From Methanotrichaceae archaeon (GTDB taxonomy: Archaea > Halobacteriota > Methanosarcinia > Methanotrichales > Methanotrichaceae), in assembly GCA_013178225.1 (NCBI GenBank), contig JABLXE010000002.1:62001-126000 (forward strand): DNA of 64,000 nt, given 5' to 3'. Each line of letters begins with the position of its first letter. The first letter of the stretch is position 1. This document shows positions 51,685-61,265 of the stretch, in pieces. The translations under genes and the position numbers were made by a program. The notes under the pieces are model-generated. The model saw only the letters and a program-made list of their open reading frames with translations. It had not been told where the DNA came from and searched no databases.

Positions 51685-52338
51685 TTATCTCTCAGAGACT
51701 ATCTTGATTCCGGCGTCCTTTATTTTATTTTTTCGAGCCACATTGAGGAGCATGGGTGTTAAGCTCTCCACCATGGCCGAGGCCTGCAGAGGCCCGCCTT
51801 TAAGAGGTCGCAGGCTTTTTATCTCCCCCGCCAGTCCGGCCACGGTGTCCAGGGCCTCGGCATCGTCACCGCACATGATCACGTCTGCCTTCAGCTCTTT
51901 ATCTCTTTCCTGTAAAGCGGCCGCACAGATGGTGTGAAAAGCAGATACGATCTTCACTTCCTCGGGAAGCAGAGACCGTGCCTGCATGGCGGAGCTTCCT
52001 GCCTCCGGGGGCACGAACTGGAAGAACTTGCCGCTGTAGACCATGGGAACCACGGGAGAGATCACCAGCTGGTGCGAATAGGAATTCTTCAGGTCCGAGG
52101 TAACGGAGATCAGATGCTCGTGGGGAACGCACAGCACCACCACATCTGCAGCTTCTACCGCCCGGGCGTTATCCGTTCCCCGTATCTTTCCGTCATTCAC
52201 CATTTCGGCCACCTGAGACGCGCTTTCAACTGCTTTATCAGCCTTGCGGGAGCCGATGATGATCTCGTGCGATCCTGCCCAGCGCAGGGCAAATCCCATG
52301 CCTATGTCGCCGGTGCCACCAACCAGAGCTATCTTCAT
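51685..52338 (-). CDS. fno: F420H2:NADP oxidoreductase
   Basis: 217 residues. Transfers hydride between F420 and NADP. MKIALVGGTGDIGMGFALRW (NADP-binding GGTGDIG), IIIGSRKADKAVE, VVVLCVPHEHLI, ISPVVPMVYS, and FHTICAAALQERDKELKADV are the family's characteristic segments. It supplies NADPH for biosynthesis in methanogens. The ATG at 52338 starts directly with the Rossmann fold. DUF3147 lies upstream on the same strand (27 bases). Confidence 0.95.
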   Translation of the reverse strand: MKIALVGGTGDIGMGFALRWAGSHEIIIGSRKADKAVESASQVAEMVNDGKIRGTDNARAVEAADVVVLCVPHEHLISVTSDLKNSYSHQLVISPVVPMVYSGKFFQFVPPEAGSSAMQARSLLPEEVKIVSAFHTICAAALQERDKELKADVIMCGDDAEALDTVAGLAGEIKSLRPLKGGPLQASAMVESLTPMLLNVARKNKIKDAGIKIVSER

Positions 52339-52365
52339 GTCCTGGGGTTTGTACTGCCTCTTATT

Positions 52366-52746
52366 TTACATTTTTGTGCCCAGGAACAGGTGAGACAGCA
52401 CGGCAGAGAGGATCACATAAAGCAATATTCCCAGGCCCAGGCTTTTGAAGATGCCCAGCCGCTCCATGCCCAGCATGACCGTGGCCACATAGCAGAGCCA
52501 GGGAGGCGTAAATATCAGAAGTCCTTGAGCGTATTCCAATACCGTCTCCTTTCCGCCCTCGACGTAGATGAGCACAAAGCTGAGGACGGTCAGCAGCGGA
52601 AGGGTGGCGATGAAGGCCGATACCGTGCCCCGTCCCTGGCTGGCATAGTAGGCGGTAATTGCGGTCACGGCTCCGCCCAGGATGAAGTAAAATACCAGCC
52701 GCAGCTCGGAGTCGGCCCAGTAATCCAGGTAGGGAAGAAAGTGCAT
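52366..52746 (-). CDS. DUF3147 membrane protein
   Basis: 126 residues with four predicted membrane helices. The pattern ITAYYASQGRGTVSAFIATLP and EYAQGLLIFTPPWLCYV identifies DUF3147, a small integral membrane family of unknown function. It lies 27 bases upstream of fno on the same strand and may be co-transcribed. Confidence 0.78.
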   Translation of the reverse strand: MHFLPYLDYWADSELRLVFYFILGGAVTAITAYYASQGRGTVSAFIATLPLLTVLSFVLIYVEGGKETVLEYAQGLLIFTPPWLCYVATVMLGMERLGIFKSLGLGILLYVILSAVLSHLFLGTKM

Positions 52747-52783
52747 ATTTAAACCATACTATTTTTAGAAGGGATGGCACGAG

Positions 52784-52900
52784 ATGCGAAAGGGAGTAGC
52801 AATGAAGGGGGTAATAAACGTCACCTCGTGCCGCATTTGTCTGCAGAGGTTTACTTTGCAGCTATCACTATTACGTCCTTTCTCCTTTATTAAGTTTTAG
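52784..52900 (+). CDS. Possible small protein (38 residues), doubtful
   Basis: A 38-codon ORF in a gap between opposite-strand genes: MRKGVAMKGVINVTSCRICL then QRFTLQLSLLRPFSFIKF. An internal ATG (52802) has GGGAG upstream. It overlaps an inverted repeat (ggcacgag 52776-52783, ctcgtgcc 52825-52832). No homologue is recognised; it may be chance. Confidence 0.15.
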   Translation: MRKGVAMKGVINVTSCRICLQRFTLQLSLLRPFSFIKF

Positions 52901-52921
52901 GTGGCAAATGGACAAAAATTT

Positions 52922-53998
52922 TTATAAATTCTGGCCGCCACCGGCCCCGATCATGGCAGCCTCCACTTCCCGGAGCGGGGCATCCGTCTTTATGCCTACT
53001 CCGCAAAAGTGAGTGCGAGAGGCCCTCCATCCTCTGCTGCGCAGATCATCCAAGAGGACCTCTATTTTTCCCGGGGTGAGGTTCAGCCTCTCGCAGATAC
53101 TATGATGATCGTAGTACATGGGCGCATCTATCTCGCGCGCGCAGGAATCGAGCAGCTTTTCGGCTGGCCTGTTGCCTTGCAGCTGTTCCAGAGCCGGGCC
53201 GATGACCTCCTGCTCCTGAATTTTCCCGAGCCACAGGGGACCGGCCAGCGTGGTGGCCTCGTTGCAGGCTCTGCACCTGCCCTCCGGGCGGGGCTCTGCC
53301 AGCAAGTGGAAGGACCCGCATCTGAAGCAGTGTTCCAGATATCCCATCTCCTGCAGGCACCGATCGGCCAAAGCTGCGCCCTTGCATACTCGCAGATAGG
53401 TTCTCAGGTAGTGCTGTGTGGCATGGGTCAGCAGGGGCTGCATGGCTTTGTCCACGCGGGCCAGCTCCCGGGCCGCCAGCCCCAGCAGCACGCGGGCTCC
53501 CATCTCCCGGTGGTAGTCGGTGTTGAGCGGCCGGGCCATGTACTTTCTGATGCCGCTACTGAGGTGGGCTCCACAGAGCGGAGCCGTGTCTGTCGCGGTT
53601 ATGAATAGATACGAGCGAGCTGAAGACGCGGCGGCTGAGAGGAAGGGGGAAGGAGAGCCAAAAGGGTCCAGATCCACGGCCTCAAAGTGCCTGCTGTGCA
53701 TCAGCACATTGGCATCGCAGTTGCAGACCTCAAGTCCTTCCAGCTCATTTCTGGCCGCGTTGCGGGCTATCAGCTCGCAGGCCCTGGGGCTGATGTCGTT
53801 GAGGACCACCTTCTTGATCCCTCCTTCTTTGGCCATTCGCAGCCCGCGAATGCCGCTGGCGGAGAGGGCATCCAGATAGTCGCTGACCCCGAGGGAGCGG
53901 GCCATGGCCACGCCGATATCCCGGTTGAGCTTCATCCTCGGATTGTAGAAGGCGCCGTCACCCTCGAAGGTGATCGTGCCTTCCAAGAGCAGATTCAT
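52922..53998 (-). CDS. trm1: tRNA (guanine26-N2)-dimethyltransferase Trm1
   Basis: 358 residues. Methylates G26 of tRNAs. LEGTITFEGDGAFYNPRMKL, LDALSASGIRGLRMAKE (SAM binding), LNDISPRACELIARN, the catalytic motif VDLDPFGSPSPFLSAA, ITATDTAPLCGAH, and the zinc-binding pair HCFRCGSFH/GRCRACNEA are all present. Start ATG 53998. Terminates 22 bases into the gap that holds the small ORF. Confidence 0.96.
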   Translation of the reverse strand: MNLLLEGTITFEGDGAFYNPRMKLNRDIGVAMARSLGVSDYLDALSASGIRGLRMAKEGGIKKVVLNDISPRACELIARNAARNELEGLEVCNCDANVLMHSRHFEAVDLDPFGSPSPFLSAAASSARSYLFITATDTAPLCGAHLSSGIRKYMARPLNTDYHREMGARVLLGLAARELARVDKAMQPLLTHATQHYLRTYLRVCKGAALADRCLQEMGYLEHCFRCGSFHLLAEPRPEGRCRACNEATTLAGPLWLGKIQEQEVIGPALEQLQGNRPAEKLLDSCAREIDAPMYYDHHSICERLNLTPGKIEVLLDDLRSRGWRASRTHFCGVGIKTDAPLREVEAAMIGAGGGQNL

Positions 53999-54137
53999 CG
54001 AGAAAGGACCTGAGGCCGACCAGGATATAATTCTTGGGGCTCCCTTGACGCTCTGATCCCAGCTTCTGCAATGCCGGGACCGGCGCTCTTGCGGGGATTA
54101 GCTATAAGCATAATAGTATCATTAATAATTAATTGAT

Positions 54138-54710
54138 ATGGATGTGATCGGCGGCGATGTTCCGGCAGGTTTGGAGGTCGTGCGGACCACCAGCAGCGGG
54201 CTTGGCCTGGTTCTCCGGCCGGCCAGGAGTGATGACCTGCCGCGGCTAAAGGAGTTCTTCGGCTCGCTATCGGATCAGAGCATGTATCAGCGTTTTTCCT
54301 CCGCGCGCAGGGAGGTGCCGGAACAGAGGTTGCAGCAGTTCCTGTCCGTCGACTGCAGCCGAAACATGCTGATCCTGGCTGAAATTAAGGGAAAAGAAGA
54401 GGTAGTGGGGCTTGGACAGTACAGCCTGAACCCTGAGACCCATCTGGCGGAAGTGGCGCTGGTGGTGAGAGACGACTATCAGAGCCGGGGGGTGGGGCGT
54501 GAGATCCACCGCCGTTTAACAGAGATTGCCAGGGGAAAGGGCGTCCTTGGTTTCACAGCCGAAGTCCTCCAAAGCAACTACAAGGCGCTTTCTCTCCTGC
54601 AGGAGATGGGATTTGAATCCGTCAGCCGGGACGACGAGAGCTGTGAGATGCGGCAGATCTTTGAAGAAGAGGTGGCACGCCGGACAGAGCTGCCTCAGAA
54701 TACTCCGTGA
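54138..54710 (+). CDS. GNAT acetyltransferase (Pat/AcuA-like)
   Basis: 190 residues. A GNAT domain: LRPARSDDLPRLKEFFGSL, MYQRFSSARREVPEQRL, VALVVRDDYQSRGVGREIHR (acetyl-CoA loop QSRGVG), VLQSNYKALSLLQEMGF. The pattern resembles the GNAT part of Pat-type protein acetyltransferases, which acetylate acetyl-CoA synthetase. It converges on and overlaps by 16 bases a deacetylase gene of AcuC type. Target inferred, not proven. A TATA-like run (AATTAATTGAT) precedes the ATG. Confidence 0.75.
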   Translation: MDVIGGDVPAGLEVVRTTSSGLGLVLRPARSDDLPRLKEFFGSLSDQSMYQRFSSARREVPEQRLQQFLSVDCSRNMLILAEIKGKEEVVGLGQYSLNPETHLAEVALVVRDDYQSRGVGREIHRRLTEIARGKGVLGFTAEVLQSNYKALSLLQEMGFESVSRDDESCEMRQIFEEEVARRTELPQNTP

Positions 54711-55819
54711 AGATCTCTGTGCAGCTTCTTGAGGCCGTCCAGAGTCTCGCGCAGCTCGGCCGAGATTCTCTTGCGGGTTTCGTTGCCCGCCTTCATCTCG
54801 ATATCCGGCAGGGTGAAAGGCTCGCCGCCTGCCAGGTTGATGAAGAACTCCACCCAGTAGGGCGGAAGGTATTCTGGCAGCGGTTCGTCCCTCATGAGCT
54901 GCAGCACGCTTGCCCAGGCTACAGGCACCACCTGAAGGTTGTACCCGCCCCCGCCAAGGGCCAGCATCCTTCCGGCAGCATATTTTCGGCTCAGCTCCAC
55001 TATCCTTCCGACCATCTTGGTATAGCCGTTCAGCGTCAGATTGAGGCTGGTCAGGGGGTCGGAGTAGTGAGCATCCACGCCCACCTGGGCCACTACCACA
55101 TCCGGCCTGTACCACTCAAACAGGGGTGGCACAACCTCCTCGAAGGCCAGCAGGTATTCCTCGTCTCCGGAATACATGGGCATGGGGACGTTCACGGAAT
55201 AGCCCAGTCCGAGGCCGGAGCCCACCTCGTCGGTGAAGCCTGTTCCCGGAAAGAGGTATTTTCCAGACTCGTGCAGAGAAATGGTAAGGACGTCGGGGTC
55301 CTCATAGAAGATCTGTTGCACCCCATCTCCATGATGGCCGTCTATGTCGATATAGAGGATGCTCTTCCACCTCTCCTTGAGCACGCATATGGCCAGTGCC
55401 GGGTCATCGAAGATGCAAAACCCTGCTGCCTGGGTGGGCATGGCATGGTGGAGCCCTCCTCCCAGGTTAAAGGCGCTGCAGTCCTCGGCCACCATGCGTC
55501 GGGCTGCGTCTATGCTTGCTCCGGCTAAAAGACGCGAGGCGTCGAAGACGCCGGGAAAGACGGGCGTGTCCTGGCTTCCCAGCCCAAAGGCTGGATCGGG
55601 CTCCTCGGCTCGCACCGCCTCGATGTATTCCAGGGTGTGGACCAGGTGCAGATCTTCTTCTGTTGCCGGGCAGGGCTCAACCAGACGTGTCTTGCGATCG
55701 TCGAAGACGCCCATCTCCTCCATGAGCTTGCAGGCCATCATCATGCGTGCCGGCTTCATGGGGTGCTCAGGCCCGAAATCGTAAGCCTGGAACCGATCAG
55801 TGTAGTAAAGATAAATCAT
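54695..55819 (-). CDS. Histone-deacetylase-family protein (AcuC-like)
   Basis: 374 residues. A zinc-dependent deacetylase of the AcuC/HDAC fold: DFGPEHPMKPARM at the N-terminus, NLGGGLHHAMPTQAAGFCIF (HH charge relay), YIDIDGHHGDGVQ (zinc Asp/His), QVGVDAHYSDPL (second zinc Asp), and LALGGGGYN. It likely removes acetyl groups from lysine of a metabolic enzyme; AcuC in Bacillus acts on acetyl-CoA synthetase. It is followed in the operon by no gene but overlaps the convergent GNAT gene, and its start overlaps the zinc-ribbon stop (ATGA). Confidence 0.93.
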   Translation of the reverse strand: MIYLYYTDRFQAYDFGPEHPMKPARMMMACKLMEEMGVFDDRKTRLVEPCPATEEDLHLVHTLEYIEAVRAEEPDPAFGLGSQDTPVFPGVFDASRLLAGASIDAARRMVAEDCSAFNLGGGLHHAMPTQAAGFCIFDDPALAICVLKERWKSILYIDIDGHHGDGVQQIFYEDPDVLTISLHESGKYLFPGTGFTDEVGSGLGLGYSVNVPMPMYSGDEEYLLAFEEVVPPLFEWYRPDVVVAQVGVDAHYSDPLTSLNLTLNGYTKMVGRIVELSRKYAAGRMLALGGGGYNLQVVPVAWASVLQLMRDEPLPEYLPPYWVEFFINLAGGEPFTLPDIEMKAGNETRKRISAELRETLDGLKKLHRDLHGVF

Positions 55820-56016
55820 TTATAGCCTTTCTCAACCAGGCCGTCGCTCCAGTAATTGTCGCAATTCTTGCAGTAATAGATGCTTTCAATCACTATCTTC
55901 TTCCACTTATCGGCATCCAGAGCCCGCCTCAACTCCTTGGGTTCGCACTCCTGGCCGCATTTAGGACAGAAGGGAACGAAGCTCTCCAGGACTGCCAGGT
56001 CTTGATCTACCATCAT
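55816..56016 (-). CDS. Small zinc-ribbon protein
   Basis: 66 residues. Two Cys pairs (FCPKCGQEC and YYCKNCDNYW) form a zinc ribbon around a charged helical middle. The ATG at 56016 has AGAGGAATA just upstream and is chosen over the longer frame to 56136, which carries no family similarity. It is coupled to the deacetylase by an ATGA overlap. The ribosome binding site lies in a small hairpin (cctct/agagg, 56021-56036). Function unknown. Confidence 0.75.
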   Translation of the reverse strand: MMVDQDLAVLESFVPFCPKCGQECEPKELRRALDADKWKKIVIESIYYCKNCDNYWSDGLVEKGYK

Positions 56017-56135
56017 TATTCCTCTAAATTCAGAGGTGCCGAGCATGGCAAAAAAGGTGTCGGTGACGGGCCATTGGCGACGAACTGTTGGGGAAAAATC
56101 CGTTCGAAGGCAGCTGGACTGGCGGTGAACTATCA

Positions 56136-57011
56136 TCAGATGGGCGGTACGCCGGCTGCCAGAGAGAACAGGAGAAATCCCAGGATGGCTCCGGAGTTCA
56201 GAAAGGGCAATCCCGCCTGAGGCCTGTCACGGGAGGTCTGCAGGAGCGCCAGGAAGCCGGCGCAAGTTCCCAGCATGGCGCCGATGGCCGGCAGGTTGAT
56301 GCCGAGAATGCTGGGGGCCTGCAGGTAGGCATTGGCGGAGATCACCAGGATGGTGGGAATTATGGCGTCTCCCAGTCCCAGGAAATAGGCCCCTCTTCTG
56401 GCCGTTTTCTCCTCAGAGAATGCGATCTGATCCTTTCGGAAGCTGTATCCCTTGGATCTGGGAACCACAAAGAGCAGCGGAGCTTTAGCGCCTATCACAC
56501 CCTCTGCCAGCGAGACCATATGGCGGGTCTTGTAGACCGATATGGCGTCGTAGACGGCCAGAACCACCAGCAAGATCAGCACCGGAAGGGTGGTCATGGA
56601 GATCCCGAAAAGCGCACTGATGCCGGCACAAACCAGTATGCCGAAGATATCTATCACGTACCACTCCGGGTAGTAGCGCAGCAGCAGCATGACGGCCAGC
56701 GTCGGAACCAGGGCCAAAACGGGTGAGACGAAGGCCAGGAAGACGTAGTAAACGGAAGCTGCAACCGAGATTATGATGAAGCCCGAGACCATCCATCCCT
56801 TCTTGAATTTCAGAGCCAGGAGCAGCAATGCGGTGAAGATCAGGATCAATACCACATAGACGAACGGATTGGCGGTCGATTGCGGGTCCTCAAAGACCCT
56901 GGCATCGCCTGCCTGCATGGATGGAAGAAGGGCCAGGGCCAGCAGCTGCACAGCTATTATGAACAGCAGCATGGCATACATCGGCCCCTGGCTCTCGGAA
57001 TTTTGCGGCAT
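56136..57011 (-). CDS. Presenilin/signal-peptide-peptidase-type intramembrane aspartyl protease
   Basis: 291 residues with nine predicted helices. The A22 catalytic motifs are present: YDAISVYKTRHM with Asp155, and GLGDAIIPTI with Asp215; the C-terminal AGLPFLNSG stands in for the PAL motif. Archaeal presenilin homologues cleave transmembrane substrates. Substrates are unknown. Starts at ATG 57011 in AT-rich sequence; CYTH gene upstream is 37 bases away. Confidence 0.9.
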   Translation of the reverse strand: MPQNSESQGPMYAMLLFIIAVQLLALALLPSMQAGDARVFEDPQSTANPFVYVVLILIFTALLLLALKFKKGWMVSGFIIISVAASVYYVFLAFVSPVLALVPTLAVMLLLRYYPEWYVIDIFGILVCAGISALFGISMTTLPVLILLVVLAVYDAISVYKTRHMVSLAEGVIGAKAPLLFVVPRSKGYSFRKDQIAFSEEKTARRGAYFLGLGDAIIPTILVISANAYLQAPSILGINLPAIGAMLGTCAGFLALLQTSRDRPQAGLPFLNSGAILGFLLFSLAAGVPPI

Positions 57012-57048
57012 AATTGATTATTATTAGAATTATACGAAATTATAATAA

Positions 57049-57579
57049 TTATTTACTTCTCAATATTCGATCCTCTTCCAGCAGTTCAAGATAGGATTTT
57101 CTGATCGACTCACCCAGCTCAAGCTGCTCCAGAATCTCGATCACTCTGGCTTGCTGATCTTCCCAATTCTCGTCTCCGATCATCTCTATTTCCAGAAAAG
57201 ATCCCAGCCCTTCGACCTCATCAAGAGCCATCGTCGCTGCTCCAAGCTTATACTTCGACCTGCATTTGCGGACTACGGCAGACCGGGAAAATCCAAGAGC
57301 GGCCAGGATCTCTTCCATCATGGCCGGATCGTCTACCTCGACCGTCATCTCCTGGCGTGATTTGGTCTTCTGGTCCAGTTTGGGACCCTTGTAGGTCAGC
57401 CGGGCTCCCCCTTCCTTGATGCGGATGCGAAGGGCCTCGTCGCTCTCCAGGAAGGAATGAAGGGGGGAATTGAAATAAATGTCGCAGTGGTTCTCCACCT
57501 TGATCGGGACCGCGCCCAGAGACAGGATTTTCTGCAGGGTATCGGGCCGGGCCCTGGCCTTGACCTCGACCTCGATCAT
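57049..57579 (-). CDS. CyaB/CYTH-domain protein
   Basis: 176 residues. The CYTH tunnel fold is marked by the N-terminal ExExK ([10 protein letters not shown]), [37 protein letters not shown]. Family members are class IV adenylate cyclases, thiamine triphosphatases or inorganic triphosphatases; the reaction here is undetermined. The start overlaps the valS stop (ATGA), so it is translated after valS. Confidence 0.88.
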   Translation of the reverse strand: MIEVEVKARARPDTLQKILSLGAVPIKVENHCDIYFNSPLHSFLESDEALRIRIKEGGARLTYKGPKLDQKTKSRQEMTVEVDDPAMMEEILAALGFSRSAVVRKCRSKYKLGAATMALDEVEGLGSFLEIEMIGDENWEDQQARVIEILEQLELGESIRKSYLELLEEDRILRSK

Positions 57580-60152
57580 CTCTTCACGAGAACGGTTGCC
57601 CCGTCCACCTCAATTATGTCCACGGCCGCTCCTGCAGACAGGGTCTGCATAGCGATCTCGACTGCATCGGGCGGAAGCGGGATCTGCTCTCCGGAGATCT
57701 CCACCTGAATGGACCCCGTCTCTTTCTGCCGGAAGACCTCGGATGCGTCCATGGCCTCCAGGGCCTTCATGATCGCCCCGCTCTTTCCTTTGAACTTGGG
57801 GCCCAGGACCTTCATCTGCGGCTTGACCGCTGTTGGCCGCATCTCGATCTCCGGGCGGCCCGAATGGCTCTCCACCGATGCGTTTGCCACTCCGGCCAGG
57901 TCTACGGTCTCCAGGTTCAGGTATGAGTACACGGCTATTCCGGAGAGGGGAGCGTTTAATGGCAGGCCTTTTTCCGATTTGTAGCGCCTGACCGCGGCGG
58001 CGATGTCCTTGATGGCCCTTCCGGCAGAATCGGCGGTCGTTCCGGAGGCCTCCGGCCAGGGCTGAAGGTGAACGCTCTTTCCGGCCAGTGTGCTGTAAAT
58101 CTCCTCGGAGATGAAGGGCATGAAGGGAGACATCAGCCTGGAAAGCGTCTCCAGAGCCACAAAGAGCGTGTTCTGGGCCGCCCTTTTCTCCTCACAGTCC
58201 GGCCCGTACAGCCTGGCCTTTACCAGCTCGATGTAGTTGTCGGCCAGGACGTCCCAGGCCCAGACCCTGATCTGGCGGAAGGCCTCGTCGAACTGGTACC
58301 GCTCCATGGCCCAGGTCACGTTTTCGATCAGCCGGTTCAGCTCTCCTTCCAGCCACCGGTCAACCTGGCCGGGCTGGGCGTCGGTCCTGGCCATGAAGGG
58401 AGATGCAAACCGGTAAATCGACCACAATTTTTGCTGGAAGCGGCTGGCGGCAGTGATCTCCTTCCACTGGAACATGATGTCGTTTCCGGGGCTGCCTCCG
58501 AGAGCTGCCCACTGGCGCAGCGAATCGGCCCCGTTGGTGTCGAAGACCTCCTCCGGACGGATGAAGTTGTTCAGAGACTTGGACATCTTGTGGCCGTCTT
58601 CACCCAGAGCCATGCCGTTGACCAGGATTGCGTCCCAGGGCCTGGCTCCCACCAGGGCCCGGCTTCTCAATATGGTGTAGAAGGCCCAGGTGCGTATGAT
58701 GTCGTGTCCCTGCGGTCGGAGCTGAGTCGGATATCGTGCGTCCTTCCGGTCGGGCCAGCCGCTGACGACCAGCGCGGAGATCGAGCTGTCCATCCAGGTG
58801 TCCAGGACGTCCTCCTCGGGAACGAAATTGTCGCTGCCGCATTTGCACTTGACGGGCGGCTTTTTCCTGGTGGGGTCCAGCGGCAGCCATTCTTCTTCAG
58901 CCACCATTACTTCGTCGCAGTCCTGGCAGTACCATACCGGTATGGGGGTGGCAAATATCCTCTGCCGCGAGATGCACCAGTCCCATTCCACCGAGTCGGC
59001 CCAGTTCCTGAGCCTGGTCTTCATGTGCGGCGGAATCCATTCGATCTCGTCCGCCGTCTTCTTGATGTCCTCGGAATCGATCTTCACGAACCACTGCCTC
59101 TCGGAGAGAATCTCGATGGGGGTCTTGCACCTCCAGCAGAGTCCTACGTTCTGGTCCAATGGTTCCTGCTTGAAGATAATGCCCTTCTCAAGCATGTCGT
59201 GGATGATGGCCTTCTTGGTCTCGTCCACGGTGAGGCCCGAATAGGGTCCGGCGATCTCGGTCATGCGGCCGCTTCGGTCTATGGCCTGGCGGAGCGGCAG
59301 GCCGTGCTCCATCCACCAGCGAACGTCCTGCTTGTCTCCGAAGGTGCAGATCATCACAATTCCGGTTCCGAAGGCCGGGTCAACAGCCGGATCGGAGAAG
59401 ACCGGGACCTCGTACTCGAATAGAGGGACGGTGACCTTGGAGCCGATGTATTTCCGGTAGCGCTCGTCCCCGGGATTGACGGCTACCGCGACGCAGGCCG
59501 GCAGGAGCTCCGGACGGCTGGTGGCAATCTCCACCTGACCGTCCCCGGCGGCAAAGCGCATGTAGTTGAGGGTAGTGGTGCGAGAGTCATACTCCACCTC
59601 GGCAAAAGCGATGGCTGTCCCGCAGCGTGGGCACCAGTTGACGGGGTGATCCTCGCGGTAAATCAGGCCCTTTTTGTGCATCTGAACGAAGGAGCGCTGG
59701 GTCTTGACGTAGTACTCCGGGTTCATGGTGACGTACTCGTTGGACCAGTCGATGGACAGGCCCAAACGGTCCATGGACAGGTGAAAGCGATCTATGGCCT
59801 GGTGGGTCAGATCCTCGCACATCCGCCGGAACTCCTCTCGCGGAACCTCGTTCTTGGTGATGTGGTGGATCTCCTCCACCTTGACCTCTGTCGGCAGGCC
59901 GTGGCAGTCCCAGCCCTGGGGAAACATCACGTTGTAGCCCCTCATGCGCTTGTAGCGGGCCACGAAGTCCATGTAGCACCAGTTGAGGGCGTTGCCAATG
60001 TGGAAGTTCCCGGTGGGATAGGGCGGCGGCGTGTCTATGATGTACTGAGGCCGATTCGATTCCCAGTCGAAGTAATAGGCCGACTTGTCCCAGCTGCGGA
60101 CCCACTTCTCCTCTACCTGCTTGAAGTCGTATTCCTTTGCTACCTCGCTCAT
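57576..60152 (-). CDS. valS: Valyl-tRNA synthetase
   Basis: 858 residues. Class I synthetase with HIGH motif [13 protein letters not shown] (about residue 50), the editing (CP1) domain, a zinc-like segment [10 protein letters not shown], and KMSKS as [12 protein letters not shown]. The C-terminal part carries an archaeal-type anticodon-binding domain. The ATG at 60152 (AGGAG 8 bases upstream) is preferred to 60194. Divergent from tsr3, with a gap of 79 bases. Confidence 0.97.
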   Translation of the reverse strand: MSEVAKEYDFKQVEEKWVRSWDKSAYYFDWESNRPQYIIDTPPPYPTGNFHIGNALNWCYMDFVARYKRMRGYNVMFPQGWDCHGLPTEVKVEEIHHITKNEVPREEFRRMCEDLTHQAIDRFHLSMDRLGLSIDWSNEYVTMNPEYYVKTQRSFVQMHKKGLIYREDHPVNWCPRCGTAIAFAEVEYDSRTTTLNYMRFAAGDGQVEIATSRPELLPACVAVAVNPGDERYRKYIGSKVTVPLFEYEVPVFSDPAVDPAFGTGIVMICTFGDKQDVRWWMEHGLPLRQAIDRSGRMTEIAGPYSGLTVDETKKAIIHDMLEKGIIFKQEPLDQNVGLCWRCKTPIEILSERQWFVKIDSEDIKKTADEIEWIPPHMKTRLRNWADSVEWDWCISRQRIFATPIPVWYCQDCDEVMVAEEEWLPLDPTRKKPPVKCKCGSDNFVPEEDVLDTWMDSSISALVVSGWPDRKDARYPTQLRPQGHDIIRTWAFYTILRSRALVGARPWDAILVNGMALGEDGHKMSKSLNNFIRPEEVFDTNGADSLRQWAALGGSPGNDIMFQWKEITAASRFQQKLWSIYRFASPFMARTDAQPGQVDRWLEGELNRLIENVTWAMERYQFDEAFRQIRVWAWDVLADNYIELVKARLYGPDCEEKRAAQNTLFVALETLSRLMSPFMPFISEEIYSTLAGKSVHLQPWPEASGTTADSAGRAIKDIAAAVRRYKSEKGLPLNAPLSGIAVYSYLNLETVDLAGVANASVESHSGRPEIEMRPTAVKPQMKVLGPKFKGKSGAIMKALEAMDASEVFRQKETGSIQVEISGEQIPLPPDAVEIAMQTLSAGAAVDIIEVDGATVLVKR

Positions 60153-60231
60153 CGGTAAGCTCCTGCCCAATGGCTGGGAAAGGGAGATGAACACAATGTT
60201 AATAGGATTATCGGTGGATAAAACGCCCGCA

Positions 60232-60729
60232 ATGAATTTAGTTGTTTACCACGCTGCTCAGTGCGATCCCAAGAAGTGCACAGGCAAGAAGCTGGCCCGC
60301 TTCGGCCTGGTTCGGCTGACCACCCATATGAACGACCTGCGGCGCTGTCTGGTGTTAAGCCCCGTTTCTCCGAAGGCCCTGTCTCCGGCTGACCGGGACG
60401 TAGCATGTCTGGCCGCCCTGGACTGCAGCTGGGAGCGGGCCGAGGAAGTCTTCTCCCGGCTGAGCCTCAAATCCAGGGCCCTCCCGTTTCTGCTGGCCGC
60501 CAATCCGGTGAACTTCGGGAAGCCTTTTATGCTCTCGACCGTGGAGGCCCTGGCCGCTGCCCTGTACATCATGGGAGACCGGGAAAGGGCAGAGACGATC
60601 CTATCCAAGTTCTCCTGGGGCCAGGTCTTCCTGCAGCTGAACCGCGAGCCGCTCTCGGAATATGCCGCAGCTCGTGACTCTGCGGAAGTGGTGAAAATTC
60701 AGGACGCGTATCTATCGGAACAAATATAA
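60232..60729 (+). CDS. tsr3: rRNA aminocarboxypropyltransferase Tsr3 (DUF367)
   Basis: About 165 residues. [26 protein letters not shown] is the characteristic start of DUF367/RLI-like proteins; [35 protein letters not shown] and the C-terminal [14 protein letters not shown] follow. Tsr3 adds an aminocarboxypropyl group to a small-subunit rRNA nucleotide. ATG 60232 is preferred as family members start here; ATG 60187 and 60196 in frame would add 12-15 residues. Confidence 0.9.
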   Translation: MNLVVYHAAQCDPKKCTGKKLARFGLVRLTTHMNDLRRCLVLSPVSPKALSPADRDVACLAALDCSWERAEEVFSRLSLKSRALPFLLAANPVNFGKPFMLSTVEALAAALYIMGDRERAETILSKFSWGQVFLQLNREPLSEYAAARDSAEVVKIQDAYLSEQI

Positions 60730-60761
60730 GTTGTCGGCCCGCATTTATTGCAGGTGATAAT

Positions 60762-61262
60762 ATGGCAGGCATAATTCCCTACGATGAGGTAAGACGGCTG
60801 CAGAAGAGGATGAACCGGCTAATGGAAGACCTGGGGCTCTCCGACTTCGAGTCCAAATCCGTCGATGAAATGCAGAAGCTTCAGAAGAGGATGAACGAGC
60901 TGATGGAAGAGGCGGAAAAGACGCCGCTGGACCGGTCCGTCATGATGCCCCTTGCAGACATGAAGGAGACCGACGAGAGCTTGATCGTGACCATGGACCT
61001 TCCGGGAATCGAGAAGGAAGACGTGGATATCAGCATCGCCGAGGACGAGCTGCGGGTGGTGGCCGAGAGGAAGACGGAGGCCGAGGTCTTGGAGAAGGAC
61101 TTTCACAAGCGCGAGCGTACCTACAGGAAGTTCGAACGCATATTGAAGCTGCCCGTGGCCGTAAAAGTGGATGAGGCCAGTGCCAGCCTAAAGGAAGGGG
61201 TCCTGGAGATCACGCTGCCCAAAGAAGTGGTCACCGCCAAGACCCGCATCACCATCGACTAA
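60762..61262 (+). CDS. Small heat shock protein (Hsp20)
   Basis: 166 residues. The alpha-crystallin domain is at about 68-155 (LIVTMDLPGIEKEDVDISIA, ERTYRKFERILKLP, GVLEITLPKE). The N-terminal 60 residues are helical and charged with repeated KRMN-L elements (QKRMNRLMEDLGL and QKRMNELMEEAEK). Acts as a holdase chaperone. CAGGTGATA precedes the ATG. It ends 3 bases before the convergent ribBA gene. Confidence 0.92.
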   Translation: MAGIIPYDEVRRLQKRMNRLMEDLGLSDFESKSVDEMQKLQKRMNELMEEAEKTPLDRSVMMPLADMKETDESLIVTMDLPGIEKEDVDISIAEDELRVVAERKTEAEVLEKDFHKRERTYRKFERILKLPVAVKVDEASASLKEGVLEITLPKEVVTAKTRITID

Positions 61263-61265
61263 TCA

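Noticed and set aside
52776-52832. Inverted repeat ggcacgag/ctcgtgcc as terminator
   Set aside because: Genes on both sides lie on the minus strand; the 41-base loop is long; left as part of the small-ORF note only.
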